A stretch of DNA of 8,797 nt from Planctomycetota bacterium (GCA_011524785.1 WTJQ01000285.1:1-8797); one strand, 5' to 3'; numbered from the stretch's first letter, positions 1 through 8,797 are shown. Translations and numbers: made by a program. Notes: generated by a model not told the origin, from the sequence alone.

Positions 1-41
1 CCCCACGGCACCCCCCGAGGTTCGGAGACCCCGCCAGAGCG

Positions 42-3302
<3,261 letters not shown>

Positions 3303-3313
3303 CGGGCGGACAC

Positions 3314-3361
3314 CGAGGGGCGCCCCTGCATGGCGCTCCCTGCAACGCGCGAGGGGCGCCC
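3314..3361. repeat. 12-nt direct repeat beside the carB hairpin
   Basis: The sequence CGAGGGGCGCCC occurs at 3314-3325 and again at 3350-3361. The first copy sits in a 12-nt perfect palindrome (AGGGGCGCCCCT, 3316-3327). The second forms most of the left arm of the terminator-like hairpin. Because the copies match, 3315-3324 could also pair with 3374-3383 in the right arm, giving an alternative fold. Seen directly; any function is inference. Confidence 0.7.
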
Positions 3362-3387
3362 GGATCGAGTCCGGGCGCCCCTCGCGC
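3347..3387. terminator. Perfect 18-bp hairpin between convergent genes, likely bidirectional terminator
   Basis: Arms 3347-3364 and 3370-3387 are exactly complementary (18 bp, almost all G:C) around a 5-nt loop TCGAG. The hairpin begins 45 nt after the carB stop and lies 21 nt beyond the stop of the opposing GspM-like gene, where a shared terminator is expected. Neither strand shows a run of T after the stem, so it is not a textbook intrinsic terminator; a U-less hairpin terminator, or an RNA-end stabiliser used with Rho, fits better. Confidence 0.75.
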
Positions 3388-3408
3388 CATGGGGAGGTCG
3401 AGAGCGGC

Positions 3409-3996
3409 TCAGCCGCCCGCCTTCTCCCGCATGGTCACGCGGCAGTCGAAGGTCCAGCGGTCGTTCGGGATCGCCTCGGGATCGGTGCGGTCCGCCGTGG
3501 CCAGCTCGAACTCGGTCACGCGGATGCGGTTCGAGCCCTCCTCGAGCTTGTACATGAAGTTGCACGCCTGGAGCCGGCTGAAGCTCGACTTGGCGTCCTG
3601 CGGCCGAATGCGCAGCTCGCGGTCCATGGAGCCCGGCTTGATCTGCTTGGGCGGCGTGGTGTTCACCTCGATCCGGCCCAGGCCGATCTGCTGGTGCTTG
3701 GCGATCGCCCGGATGTAGGACTGCGGGCTGCCCTCACGGGCCACGCCCTCGCCCTCGAGCTCGCTCTGCAGGCGCGTGTAGCGCTTGGACTCGTGGATGA
3801 TCTTGCGCAGGGTGCCGTGCACCTCCGCGTTGAGCCCAGCCTGCGGGAGGCTGCTCTCGTCGAGGCCCAGGCGCGTCCGCGCCGTCGTGACCTTGTCCTG
3901 GTTCTCCAGGGCGCGCATGCCCAGGACGATCGAGGCGATGACGAAGACGACGATCATCGCCCGCGACGAGTTGAAGCCGCTCAGGAAGCCCTTCAT
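3409..3996 (-). CDS. GspM/PilO-like inner-membrane assembly protein
   Basis: A 195-aa bitopic protein with a short cytoplasmic N-terminus, one membrane helix at about residues 13-27 (MIVVFVIASIVLGM), a charged helical stretch (about 30-85) and a mixed alpha/beta C-terminal part whose last strands include RIRVTEFELA and WTFDCRVTM. That layout matches GspM of type II secretion or PilO of type IV pili, which form a periplasmic dimer with GspL or PilN beside the assembly ATPase. The family call rests on topology, size and position just after a GspL-like gene; sequence motifs are weak, so a diverged or different partner is possible. An in-frame extension to 4293 exists, but the ATG at 3996 is better: it has a strong ribosome site and overlaps the previous stop as ATGA. 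It is the last gene of its operon, with a hairpin 21 nt downstream. Confidence 0.75.
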   Translation of the reverse strand: MKGFLSGFNSSRAMIVVFVIASIVLGMRALENQDKVTTARTRLGLDESSLPQAGLNAEVHGTLRKIIHESKRYTRLQSELEGEGVAREGSPQSYIRAIAKHQQIGLGRIEVNTTPPKQIKPGSMDRELRIRPQDAKSSFSRLQACNFMYKLEEGSNRIRVTEFELATADRTDPEAIPNDRWTFDCRVTMREKAGG

Positions 3997-5735
3997 TGGT
4001 TCGCTCCTCCGCTCGCGTTGCTCTCGAGCCAGGTCTCGACGTTGACGGTGATGGGGAGGCCCTCGACGAGGACGCCCTCCCCGTTGGCCAGGTCCTTCGA
4101 GGACCGCTCCTGGTGCTCGACGTGCCAGGGCTGACCCGAGATGGTCGCGAGGAAGGCCTCGTAGTGGCGGCTCGCCTCGACCGTGTCCTCCGCGAAGAAG
4201 ACCAGGTCCAGGGTGACCTTGACGCTGTCGTCCTGCTTGTTGCTCCGGCTGGGCTGATAGACCGCCTGGATGCGCCGGAGGGACGGGCGCCACTTGTTCA
4301 TGTTCTCGTCGAGCACGCTCAGGACGAGGGTCGCGGCCGTGAAGGCGGACTGGGGCTGCGTGAAGTCCGTCAGCGTGCCCAGGCTCTTCTCCAGGTCACG
4401 GTTGGCGCGCCCCAGGTGGTCGGCCAGGCGTGCGAGGGCGTCGTAGTCGTCGCCCTCCCAGTTGGACTCGGCACCCTCGAAGCGCGCCTGGAACCCCGCG
4501 AGGAACGCGTCCTCGCTGGCGTCCGGCACCGGGTAGAGGTAGCCGCGCTTGCCCTTCTTCAGGTCACCGAAGACGTGGCTGTTGACGCTCTGCAGGTACC
4601 AGCGAGCGCCGTACTGCTCGTACGAGGTGAGCTCACGGTGCTGGAAGATGTTCAGCACGCCCAGAAGGGTCGCGATGAGCATGGTGGCGATCGCCAGCGG
4701 GAACTCGAGCCGCTCCCAGGTGCCCGTGAACTTGAGCTCCTCGCGGCGCAGGTGGCCAGGCATCGGCGCGGCCTCGAGGCCCGCGAGCCCTCCGCCATAG
4801 GCAGCCACGAGCTGACCGAAGCCGTCGACCGGCTGCCCGCTGTCCTCCTCGAAGCAGTCGAGCACGTAGACCGGGACGTCCTGGATCGTCTCCCCGATCA
4901 GCCCGGGCAGCTCGGCGCCGCAGGCGTGGATCGCGGAGATCGGGTGGATCGTGCGCGCGGCCGAGAGGGTCCGACCCAGCTCGCGCCGGATCCGCTTGAT
5001 GGCCTGCTCGGCGCGGCGGCTCGCCGCCAGCTCGCGCTCGGCAGCCGCCTCCGGGGTGTCGGCCACGGGCTCCTCACCCTCCTCGGCGGCCGGCGCGGCG
5101 TCCTCCAGGTCGTGGCTGTGGGCCCCGATGTGGATGACGCGCATCTCACGCACCTCCCCGGCGTCGACGACCACCACCGCGGTGGCGCGGTCCCCGACGT
5201 GGACGAGCAGCTGGGCGTCCTCGATGCTGCAGAGGTTGGCCGCGAGGGCGGCGTTGACCATGGCGGAGGTCTCGAGCTCCGCGTCCAGCGGCTCGACCCC
5301 GGCCGCCTCGCAGAGGGCGATGCTGGCCTGGAGGTCCTCCTTGGGGACCGCGACGCAGAGGAGGTCGGCCCCCTGCTCGTTGCTGTTCAGGACGTGGTGG
5401 TCGACGACGACGTCGTCGATGCTGAACTGGGGCAGCTCGCCCTCGATCTCGAACTTCAGGACCTGCTCGATCTTGGCGGGGTCGCTGAAGGGGACCGTCA
5501 CGCGCCGGAACGCGGCCACGCCGCTGTCCACGACGAGGCGGGCGTTGTCACGAGGCGCCTTCACCTCCGCAAGGGCAGCCTCGAGCTGCTTGCCGCGCGC
5601 CTCGACGTTGGCCGGGTCGGGGTCCTCGAAGGTCTCGGCGTGCCAGCCGACGATGCGATGCTTCTTGGGGCCGCCGTCGAGGACGACGAGCTCGAACCGG
5701 CGAGGGCCGAGTCGGATGCCGCAGCTACGAGCCAT
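3993..5735 (-). CDS. GspL-like (PilM-PilN type) secretion/pilus assembly protein
   Basis: A 580-aa protein joining a cytoplasmic actin-like domain to a periplasmic domain through one membrane helix, the plan of GspL in type II secretion (equivalent to PilM plus PilN of type IV pili in one chain). Such proteins dock the assembly ATPase to the inner-membrane platform. Residues 1-325 are the PilM/GspL-like part: FRRVTVPFSDPAKIEQVLKF (76-95) followed by EIEGELPQFSIDDVVVDHHV is the typical segment of this group, and AAGVEPLDAELETSAMVNAA (144-163) matches the inter-domain region. HLRREELKF (328-336) leads to the helix at about 345-363. Residues 364-580 are periplasmic, with a helical stretch and a beta-containing end. 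An acidic, Ala-rich low-complexity segment at about 206-238 interrupts the actin-like fold. It starts 6 nt after the upstream stop with only a weak AGGT site, suggesting translational coupling. No ATPase, secretin or pseudopilin genes are nearby. Confidence 0.82.
   Translation of the reverse strand: MARSCGIRLGPRRFELVVLDGGPKKHRIVGWHAETFEDPDPANVEARGKQLEAALAEVKAPRDNARLVVDSGVAAFRRVTVPFSDPAKIEQVLKFEIEGELPQFSIDDVVVDHHVLNSNEQGADLLCVAVPKEDLQASIALCEAAGVEPLDAELETSAMVNAALAANLCSIEDAQLLVHVGDRATAVVVVDAGEVREMRVIHIGAHSHDLEDAAPAAEEGEEPVADTPEAAAERELAASRRAEQAIKRIRRELGRTLSAARTIHPISAIHACGAELPGLIGETIQDVPVYVLDCFEEDSGQPVDGFGQLVAAYGGGLAGLEAAPMPGHLRREELKFTGTWERLEFPLAIATMLIATLLGVLNIFQHRELTSYEQYGARWYLQSVNSHVFGDLKKGKRGYLYPVPDASEDAFLAGFQARFEGAESNWEGDDYDALARLADHLGRANRDLEKSLGTLTDFTQPQSAFTAATLVLSVLDENMNKWRPSLRRIQAVYQPSRSNKQDDSVKVTLDLVFFAEDTVEASRHYEAFLATISGQPWHVEHQERSSKDLANGEGVLVEGLPITVNVETWLESNASGGANQ
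4005..4010 (-). promoter_or_regulatory. Ribosome binding site deciding the GspM-like start
   Basis: GGAGGA on the minus strand, 8 nt before the ATG at 3996 and inside the end of the GspL-like gene. It fixes the start at 3996 rather than at upstream in-frame codons and, with the ATGA overlap, implies coupled translation. Confidence 0.8.
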
Positions 5736-5741
5736 GGAGAC

Positions 5742-6128
5742 CTAGCGCGCTTGGGGTTCAGGGGTGAAGAGCCCCTCGGACTCGAGGACGAAGCGTCTCC
5801 GAACCGCAGGGGGGAGGACCTTATCACGGATCATGGCCCCGTACCGCTCGCCGAGGGCGGCCAGCTCGGGCTCCATGGAGGCGTGGTAGGAGGGCAGGTG
5901 ACGGGAGCGCACGCGCTCCAGCTCCTCGCCGTAGGAGGCGAGCACCACGCGCAGCGCGTCGGCCCGCTCGGGGCCGAGGGCGTAGCTCTCCTGGAGGCGG
6001 GCGCCGTAGGCCTGGAGCGGGTCCAGCACGGGGGCCTCCGCGTCCCGACCCGACAACGAGCCAGCGGCGGCGCCCGTCAGGAACGAGACGCCGCCGAACA
6101 GCAGGATCCAGCTGCGAGCTCCGATCAC
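5742..6128 (-). CDS. Small membrane-anchored or exported helical protein, Spy/CpxP-like in form
   Basis: A 128-aa protein I do not recognise with certainty. Residues 6-24 are hydrophobic (WILLFGGVSFLTGAAAG) after a short positive start, so it is either secreted or, lacking an obvious cleavage site, anchored with its body in the periplasm. The rest is predicted mainly helical and charged (for example ADALRVVLASYGEELERVR and ELAALGERYGAMI), resembling in size and pattern the CpxP/Spy and Metal_resist/CnrX group that senses envelope stress or metals; this is a resemblance only. There are no cysteines, and the LTxxQ motif typical of Spy/CpxP is not evident. The start is GTG at 6128, overlapping the anti-sigma stop as GTGA, with GGAGGA 6 nt upstream. 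Its place directly after an anti-sigma factor suggests a role as sensor or modulator. Confidence 0.8.
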   Translation of the reverse strand: MIGARSWILLFGGVSFLTGAAAGSLSGRDAEAPVLDPLQAYGARLQESYALGPERADALRVVLASYGEELERVRSRHLPSYHASMEPELAALGERYGAMIRDKVLPPAVRRRFVLESEGLFTPEPQAR

Positions 6129-6652
6129 CGGGGCTCCTCCTCGTCCTCGGCGGTCCGCGATCGCGCCGCGGGGCCCTTGGCCTCCTCCGCGCGGAGGGCG
6201 TCCGCGCGCTCCTCCTGGTTCAGGCGGTCGAGGCTCTGGAGCGCACGCTCGAGGTTCGTGCTGTCGGCCCGGAGCGTGCTGCTGGCGGGCTGCTTGCCGA
6301 ACTGGATGGTGAAGGAGAGGACCAGCAGGGCGGCCGCTGCGACGGCCGTCACGTTCATGGCGAACCGGAGCAGGGTGCCGGCCTCCTCGGCGGGCGCACT
6401 CGGAGCAGCCTGCGGCACCAGCAGCCCGGAGTCCCCCTGGAAGGCGCGGCGGGCCACGCGGGCCGCGAAGCCCTCCGGCGCTGCGACCGGGGCCGTCGGC
6501 TGGAACCAGCTCTTGAGAGCCTTCTGGTCCTGGGTGACCTGCCGGCAGGCCGGGCAGGCCAGCAGGTGCTGGCGCACCGGGGCCGACTGGGCCTCCGAGA
6601 GCTCACCGTCCAGGTAGCCCGCGATCAGCGGGAGCACGTCGTCGCACTGCAT
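6125..6652 (-). CDS. Membrane-anchored zinc-finger anti-sigma factor (zf-HC2 type)
   Basis: A 175-aa anti-sigma factor expected to hold the adjacent ECF sigma factor at the inner membrane until a signal releases it. The N-terminal anti-sigma domain has the ZAS zinc motif HLLACPAC (H29, C33, C36) with a further Cys at position 3, completing the usual four ligands. A conserved-looking linker (APEGFAARVARRA, about 58-70) leads to one membrane helix at about 97-116 (FAMNVTAVAAAALLVLSFTI). The 59-residue outer tail is charged and helix-prone with no recognised sensor domain. The ATG at 6652 lies 2 nt after the sigma stop and has a strong ribosome site; in-frame codons extend upstream to 7402, but that stretch overlaps the sigma gene out of frame and is not protein-like. 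The four ligands suggest zinc binding and possibly redox sensitivity, which is family knowledge rather than proof here. Confidence 0.9.
   Translation of the reverse strand: MQCDDVLPLIAGYLDGELSEAQSAPVRQHLLACPACRQVTQDQKALKSWFQPTAPVAAPEGFAARVARRAFQGDSGLLVPQAAPSAPAEEAGTLLRFAMNVTAVAAAALLVLSFTIQFGKQPASSTLRADSTNLERALQSLDRLNQEERADALRAEEAKGPAARSRTAEDEEEPR
6135..6140 (-). promoter_or_regulatory. Ribosome binding site for the GTG-start small protein
   Basis: GGAGGA on the minus strand, 6 nt before the GTG at 6128 and inside the last codons of the anti-sigma gene. It supports the non-ATG start. Confidence 0.75.
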
Positions 6653-6654
6653 GG

Positions 6655-7257
6655 TCACTCCACCTCCCCGTACTCGGGATAGCGCTGGAGGAGCCGATCC
6701 TTGAACTTGGCCCGCGCCCGGAAGAGGCGCGACTCCACGGTCCCGATCGAGATCCCCAGCAGGTCGGCGATGGCTTGGTAGGACTGCTCCTCGAACTCCC
6801 GCAGGACGAGCACGGTGCGGAAGATCTCGGGGAGCTCCGCCAGCACGTCGTGGGTCACCTGGGCGATCTCGGCCTCGCGGAGGCTGGCGTCCGGCCGCAT
6901 GACCGAGCGCTCCGGGGCGGTCCCGACGACCTCGGGGTCCTCCACCGCCTGGACCGGGTTCCGGCCCTGGCGCTTGAAGAGGTCGAGGGTCGTGTTGACC
7001 GCGATCCGGTAGATCCAGGTGTAGAAGCTGCCCTGCCGCTGGAACGACTCCAGGCGGGTGTAGGCCTTGAGGAAGGACTCCTGAACGATGTCCTCGATCT
7101 CGACCGGGTTGCGCGTGTAGTGCCGGACCAGGCCGAAGAGGCGGTCCTGGTGGCGCTCCACGAGCACCTGGAACGCGTCCCGCTCCCCCGCGAGGGTGCG
7201 GTCGACGAGTTCCTGGTCGTCGAGGTCGGGCAGGGTCTCCATGAGGCTGAGGGCCAT
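6655..7257 (-). CDS. ECF-family RNA polymerase sigma factor (RpoE-like)
   Basis: A 200-aa sigma-70 family factor of the extracytoplasmic function group, which directs RNA polymerase to a small stress or surface-response regulon. Region 2 spans about 25-97: AFQVLVERHQDRLFGLV, then the core-binding IEDIVQESFLKAY (54-66) and the -10-recognising FYTWIYRIAVNTTLDLFKRQ (78-97). A short linker with no region 3 leads to region 4 (about 138-192), with LPEIFRTVLVLREFEEQSY and the helix-turn-helix AIADLLGISIGTVESRLFRA (162-181) for -35 binding. Length and layout are normal for the group, and no extra C-terminal domain is present. ATG at 7257 is the only good start apart from an internal Met6, and neither has a visible Shine-Dalgarno site. 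It is followed after 2 nt by its likely anti-sigma factor and heads the five-gene operon; such pairs often activate their own promoter, though I see no clear ECF promoter here. Confidence 0.94.
   Translation of the reverse strand: MALSLMETLPDLDDQELVDRTLAGERDAFQVLVERHQDRLFGLVRHYTRNPVEIEDIVQESFLKAYTRLESFQRQGSFYTWIYRIAVNTTLDLFKRQGRNPVQAVEDPEVVGTAPERSVMRPDASLREAEIAQVTHDVLAELPEIFRTVLVLREFEEQSYQAIADLLGISIGTVESRLFRARAKFKDRLLQRYPEYGEVE
6660..6667 (-). promoter_or_regulatory. Strong ribosome binding site for the anti-sigma gene
   Basis: GGAGGTGG on the minus strand, 7 nt before the ATG at 6652 and within the last codons of the sigma gene. It is close to the ideal Shine-Dalgarno sequence and contrasts with the sigma gene, which has none visible. 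Confidence 0.82.
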
Positions 7258-7424
7258 CGCGAGGGGTTGGACGCGGGCCGGGCAGGGATCTTCCCGGCCA
7301 CTCGGTCCTTCGTCCCGATCTGGCCCCCGGTGCCCCCTGGGGCTGCCGGATGTCGAGCGAATGAACTAAGTCCAGGATTGGCAGGCTCTTACGGCCCACC
7401 AAGCCATCCGTTGGCGGCGCCCCC
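7258..7424 (-). promoter_or_regulatory. 167-bp gap upstream of the sigma operon, probable promoter region
   Basis: This non-coding gap lies between the ribBA stop and the sigma start, both on the minus strand, and is the only sizeable gap inside the minus-strand block. A stretch at about 7345-7385 is poorer in G+C than its surroundings and is the most promoter-like part, but no convincing -35/-10 pair is visible. A 7-bp G:C hairpin (arms 7276-7282 and 7293-7299, loop 10 nt) sits 18 nt before the sigma ATG and would lie in the mRNA leader. The operon promoter is inferred to be here by position. Confidence 0.45.
7396..7417 (-). terminator. Weak hairpin after ribBA, possible terminator
   Basis: On the minus strand, CCGCCAA (7417-7411) can pair with TTGGTGG (7402-7396) as a 7-bp stem with one G:U pair and an 8-nt loop, beginning 7 nt after the ribBA stop. 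No U-run follows. It may end or slow ribBA transcription, but read-through into the sigma operon cannot be excluded. Confidence 0.3.
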
Positions 7425-8663
7425 TCAGGAGGCCGGCGGGACGATCTGGTGCCCCAGCTTCTCGACCTTGGTGCGCAGGTAGCGCTCGTTGTTGGGGTTG
7501 GGCTCCACGACGAGGGGGACCTGGTCCGTCACCTCGAGGCCGTAGCCCGCCAGCCCGTGGATCTTCTTGGGGTTGTTGGTGAGCAGCTTCATCTGCCGCA
7601 CGCCCAGGAAGTGGAGGATCTGGGCCCCGATGCCGTACTCGCGCAGGTCGGCCGGGAAGCCGAGGGCCTGGTTGGCCTCGACCGTGTCCATCCCGCCGTC
7701 CTGCAGCCGGTAGGCCTTGAGCTTGTTGGCGAGGCCGATGCCGCGGCCCTCCTGGCGCAGGTAGACGAGGACCCCCCGATCGGCCTGACCGATCAGCTCG
7801 AGGGCCCGGTCTCGCTGGCTTCCGCAGTCGCAGCGCTCCGAATGGAAGACGTCCCCGGTCAGGCACTCGGAGTGCATCCGAACGGTGACGGCCTCCTCGG
7901 TCGGATCGAGGGGACCATCGTCCTGGGCCTCGGCGAGCCCGCGCGTCACGGCGAAGTGCTCGGTCCCGTCGATCTTGTTGCGGAACAGGTGCGCCCGGAA
8001 CTCGCCGAAGCGCGTGGGCATGGGCAGGTCGAGCTCGACCGCCTCGATCAGGCGCTCGGTTCGACGGCGGTACGCGATCAGGTCGGCGATCGTGCAGATC
8101 TTGAGGTCGTGCTTCTCGGCGAAGACCTCGAGCTCCGGCATCCGGGCCATCGTCCCGTCGTCGTTCATGATCTCGCAGATCACGCCGGCGGGCCGGGCGC
8201 CGCACAGACGCGCGAGGTCGACGGTGCCCTCGGTCTGCCCGCCGCGCACGAGCACCCCGCCCTCGCGCGCGCGCAGGGGGAAGACGTGCCCGGGGCGATT
8301 CAGGTCCAGGGGCTGGGCCTCGGGATCGGCGGCCACCTGGATGGTGCGCGCGCGGTCCGCGGCGCTGATGCCCGTCGTGACGCCGGAGGCCGCCTCGATG
8401 GAGACCGTGAAGGCGGTCCGGTGGTTGTTGGTGTTGTAGAGCGCCTGCGGCTCGAGCTGCAGCCGATCGGCGATCTCGGTCGCCATGGGCATGCAGATCA
8501 GCCCGCGCCCCTCCTTGGCCATGAAGTTGATGGCCTCCGGCGTGACGTGCTCCGCGAGCATGGCGAGGTCACCCTCGTTCTCGCGGTTGGGGTCGTCGAC
8601 GAGGATCACCATGCGCCCCTGGCGCAGGTCCTCGAGCACTTCGGGGATGGGGGAGATCGGCAT
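7425..8663 (-). CDS. ribBA: Bifunctional RibBA: DHBP synthase plus GTP cyclohydrolase II, with an altered DHBP-synthase metal site
   Basis: A 412-aa fusion normally supplying both riboflavin precursors: 3,4-dihydroxy-2-butanone 4-phosphate from ribulose 5-phosphate, and diaminopyrimidine from GTP. The DHBP-synthase half (about 1-200) has [11 protein letters not shown] with E28 and D32, [14 protein letters not shown], and E164 in [17 protein letters not shown]. However, the RxGHTEA motif reads RGGQTEG: Gln143 replaces the histidine that in E. coli RibB (H153) binds the metal, so this half may be inactive or altered. The GTP cyclohydrolase II half (about 205-400) keeps its zinc cysteines C267, C278 and C280 ([17 protein letters not shown]), [18 protein letters not shown]341 in [11 protein letters not shown] and LTNNPKK, and looks functional. 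An open frame reaches 8762, but the ATG at 8663 gives the family-like start [17 protein letters not shown] with a GGGAAG site just upstream; the extra 33 residues are Gly/Pro-rich and not conserved in character. Confidence 0.95.
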   Translation of the reverse strand: MPISPIPEVLEDLRQGRMVILVDDPNRENEGDLAMLAEHVTPEAINFMAKEGRGLICMPMATEIADRLQLEPQALYNTNNHRTAFTVSIEAASGVTTGISAADRARTIQVAADPEAQPLDLNRPGHVFPLRAREGGVLVRGGQTEGTVDLARLCGARPAGVICEIMNDDGTMARMPELEVFAEKHDLKICTIADLIAYRRRTERLIEAVELDLPMPTRFGEFRAHLFRNKIDGTEHFAVTRGLAEAQDDGPLDPTEEAVTVRMHSECLTGDVFHSERCDCGSQRDRALELIGQADRGVLVYLRQEGRGIGLANKLKAYRLQDGGMDTVEANQALGFPADLREYGIGAQILHFLGVRQMKLLTNNPKKIHGLAGYGLEVTDQVPLVVEPNPNNERYLRTKVEKLGHQIVPPAS

Positions 8664-8672
8664 GGGCTTCCC

Positions 8673-8687
8673 GGGCCTTCGAGGCCC
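8673..8687 (-). promoter_or_regulatory. Small leader hairpin before ribBA
   Basis: On the minus strand GGGCCT and AGGCCC form a 6-bp stem around a 3-nt CGA loop, ending 9 nt before the ribBA ATG and touching the ribosome site. It might influence translation starts; at this G+C content it could also be chance. Confidence 0.3.
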
Positions 8688-8702
8688 TCGGAGGGACCCC
8701 TT

Positions 8703-8708
8703 AGGATA
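8703..8708 (-). promoter_or_regulatory. Possible -10 element of the ribBA promoter
   Basis: TATCCT on the minus strand, in a small AT-richer patch about 39 nt before the ribBA ATG, matches 4 of 6 positions of the sigma-70 -10 box. No good -35 box lies 16-18 nt upstream. The rest of 8664-8797 shows no gene and none of the conserved FMN riboswitch sequence blocks. Confidence 0.25.
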
Positions 8709-8797
8709 CAGGCAGCCCCGGGGACAGCCCGGACCGCCCGGACCCGCAACCCTGCCCCGCATCGAGCGTCCCAGGGAGGGCGGGGGAGGCGGTGGCC

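Noticed and set aside
3303..3718. Open frames on both strands crossing the carB/GspM-like intergenic hairpin (for example to 3718 on + and 3190-3390 or 3275-3565 on -)
   Set aside because: They run through a perfect inverted repeat and the ends of known genes, and show no protein-like composition.
3997..4293. Extension of the GspM-like frame upstream to 4293
   Set aside because: The added part overlaps the GspL-like gene out of frame and would put about 100 unnatural residues before the membrane helix; the ATGA overlap start at 3996 is far better supported.
3996..6617. An 873-codon open frame on the + strand opposite the GspL-like, small-protein and anti-sigma genes
   Set aside because: It mirrors three well-supported minus-strand genes. 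The translation is Arg/Gly/Leu/Val/Asp-rich with no domain or motif, as expected for an antisense frame in high-GC DNA where stop codons are rare.
6653..7402. Extension of the anti-sigma frame upstream to 7402
   Set aside because: The extra 250 codons lie out of frame over the sigma gene and are Pro/Arg/Gly-rich. The ATG at 6652 has a strong ribosome site and starts directly at the zinc-finger domain.
8664..8797. Possible FMN riboswitch upstream of ribBA
   Set aside because: The visible 134 nt on the minus strand do not contain the conserved RFN sequence blocks, only a small hairpin and GC-rich sequence. An element further upstream would lie outside the window.

Overview
This is a high-GC, gene-dense bacterial window with seven protein-coding genes and no RNA genes, insertion sequences, CRISPR arrays or phage genes that I can see. 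The organism looks Gram-negative: a single-span secretion/pilus-type assembly protein has a cytoplasmic actin-like half and a periplasmic half, and the ECF sigma factor has a membrane-anchored zinc-finger anti-sigma partner. The GspL-like motifs and the anti-sigma style would suit Planctomycetota or Myxococcota-type lineages. I cannot settle the phylum from this sequence alone, and there is no sign of recent horizontal transfer.

Layout. On the + strand, carB (42-3302) encodes a complete carbamoyl-phosphate synthase large subunit, an enzyme of pyrimidine and arginine synthesis. It meets the minus-strand genes tail to tail at a perfect 18-bp hairpin (3347-3387), probably a two-way terminator. 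Five tightly packed genes then run on the minus strand, read from high to low coordinates: an ECF sigma factor (7257-6655), a zinc-finger anti-sigma factor (6652-6125), a small membrane-anchored or exported helical protein (6128-5742), a GspL / PilM-PilN-like protein (5735-3993) and a GspM/PilO-like protein (3996-3409). The junctions are +2 nt, 4-nt overlap, +6 nt and 4-nt overlap, so this is very probably one transcript with coupled translation. Upstream on the same strand, after a 167-bp gap, lies ribBA (8663-7425), the bifunctional riboflavin-precursor gene.

How the genes may work together. carB and ribBA are housekeeping metabolism with no evident link to the middle operon. The sigma/anti-sigma pair looks like a surface-signal switch. 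The unusual part is that it shares an operon with two inner-membrane assembly-platform proteins of the type II secretion/type IV pilus kind and a small protein of Spy/CpxP-like size and helicity. This suggests, as inference, a module coupling an envelope signal to a secretion or pilus-like machine, whose ATPase, secretin and pilins must be encoded elsewhere.

The most specific anomaly is in RibBA: the DHBP-synthase half carries Gln143 where the family has a metal-binding histidine in the RxGHTEA motif, while the GTP cyclohydrolase II half looks intact.
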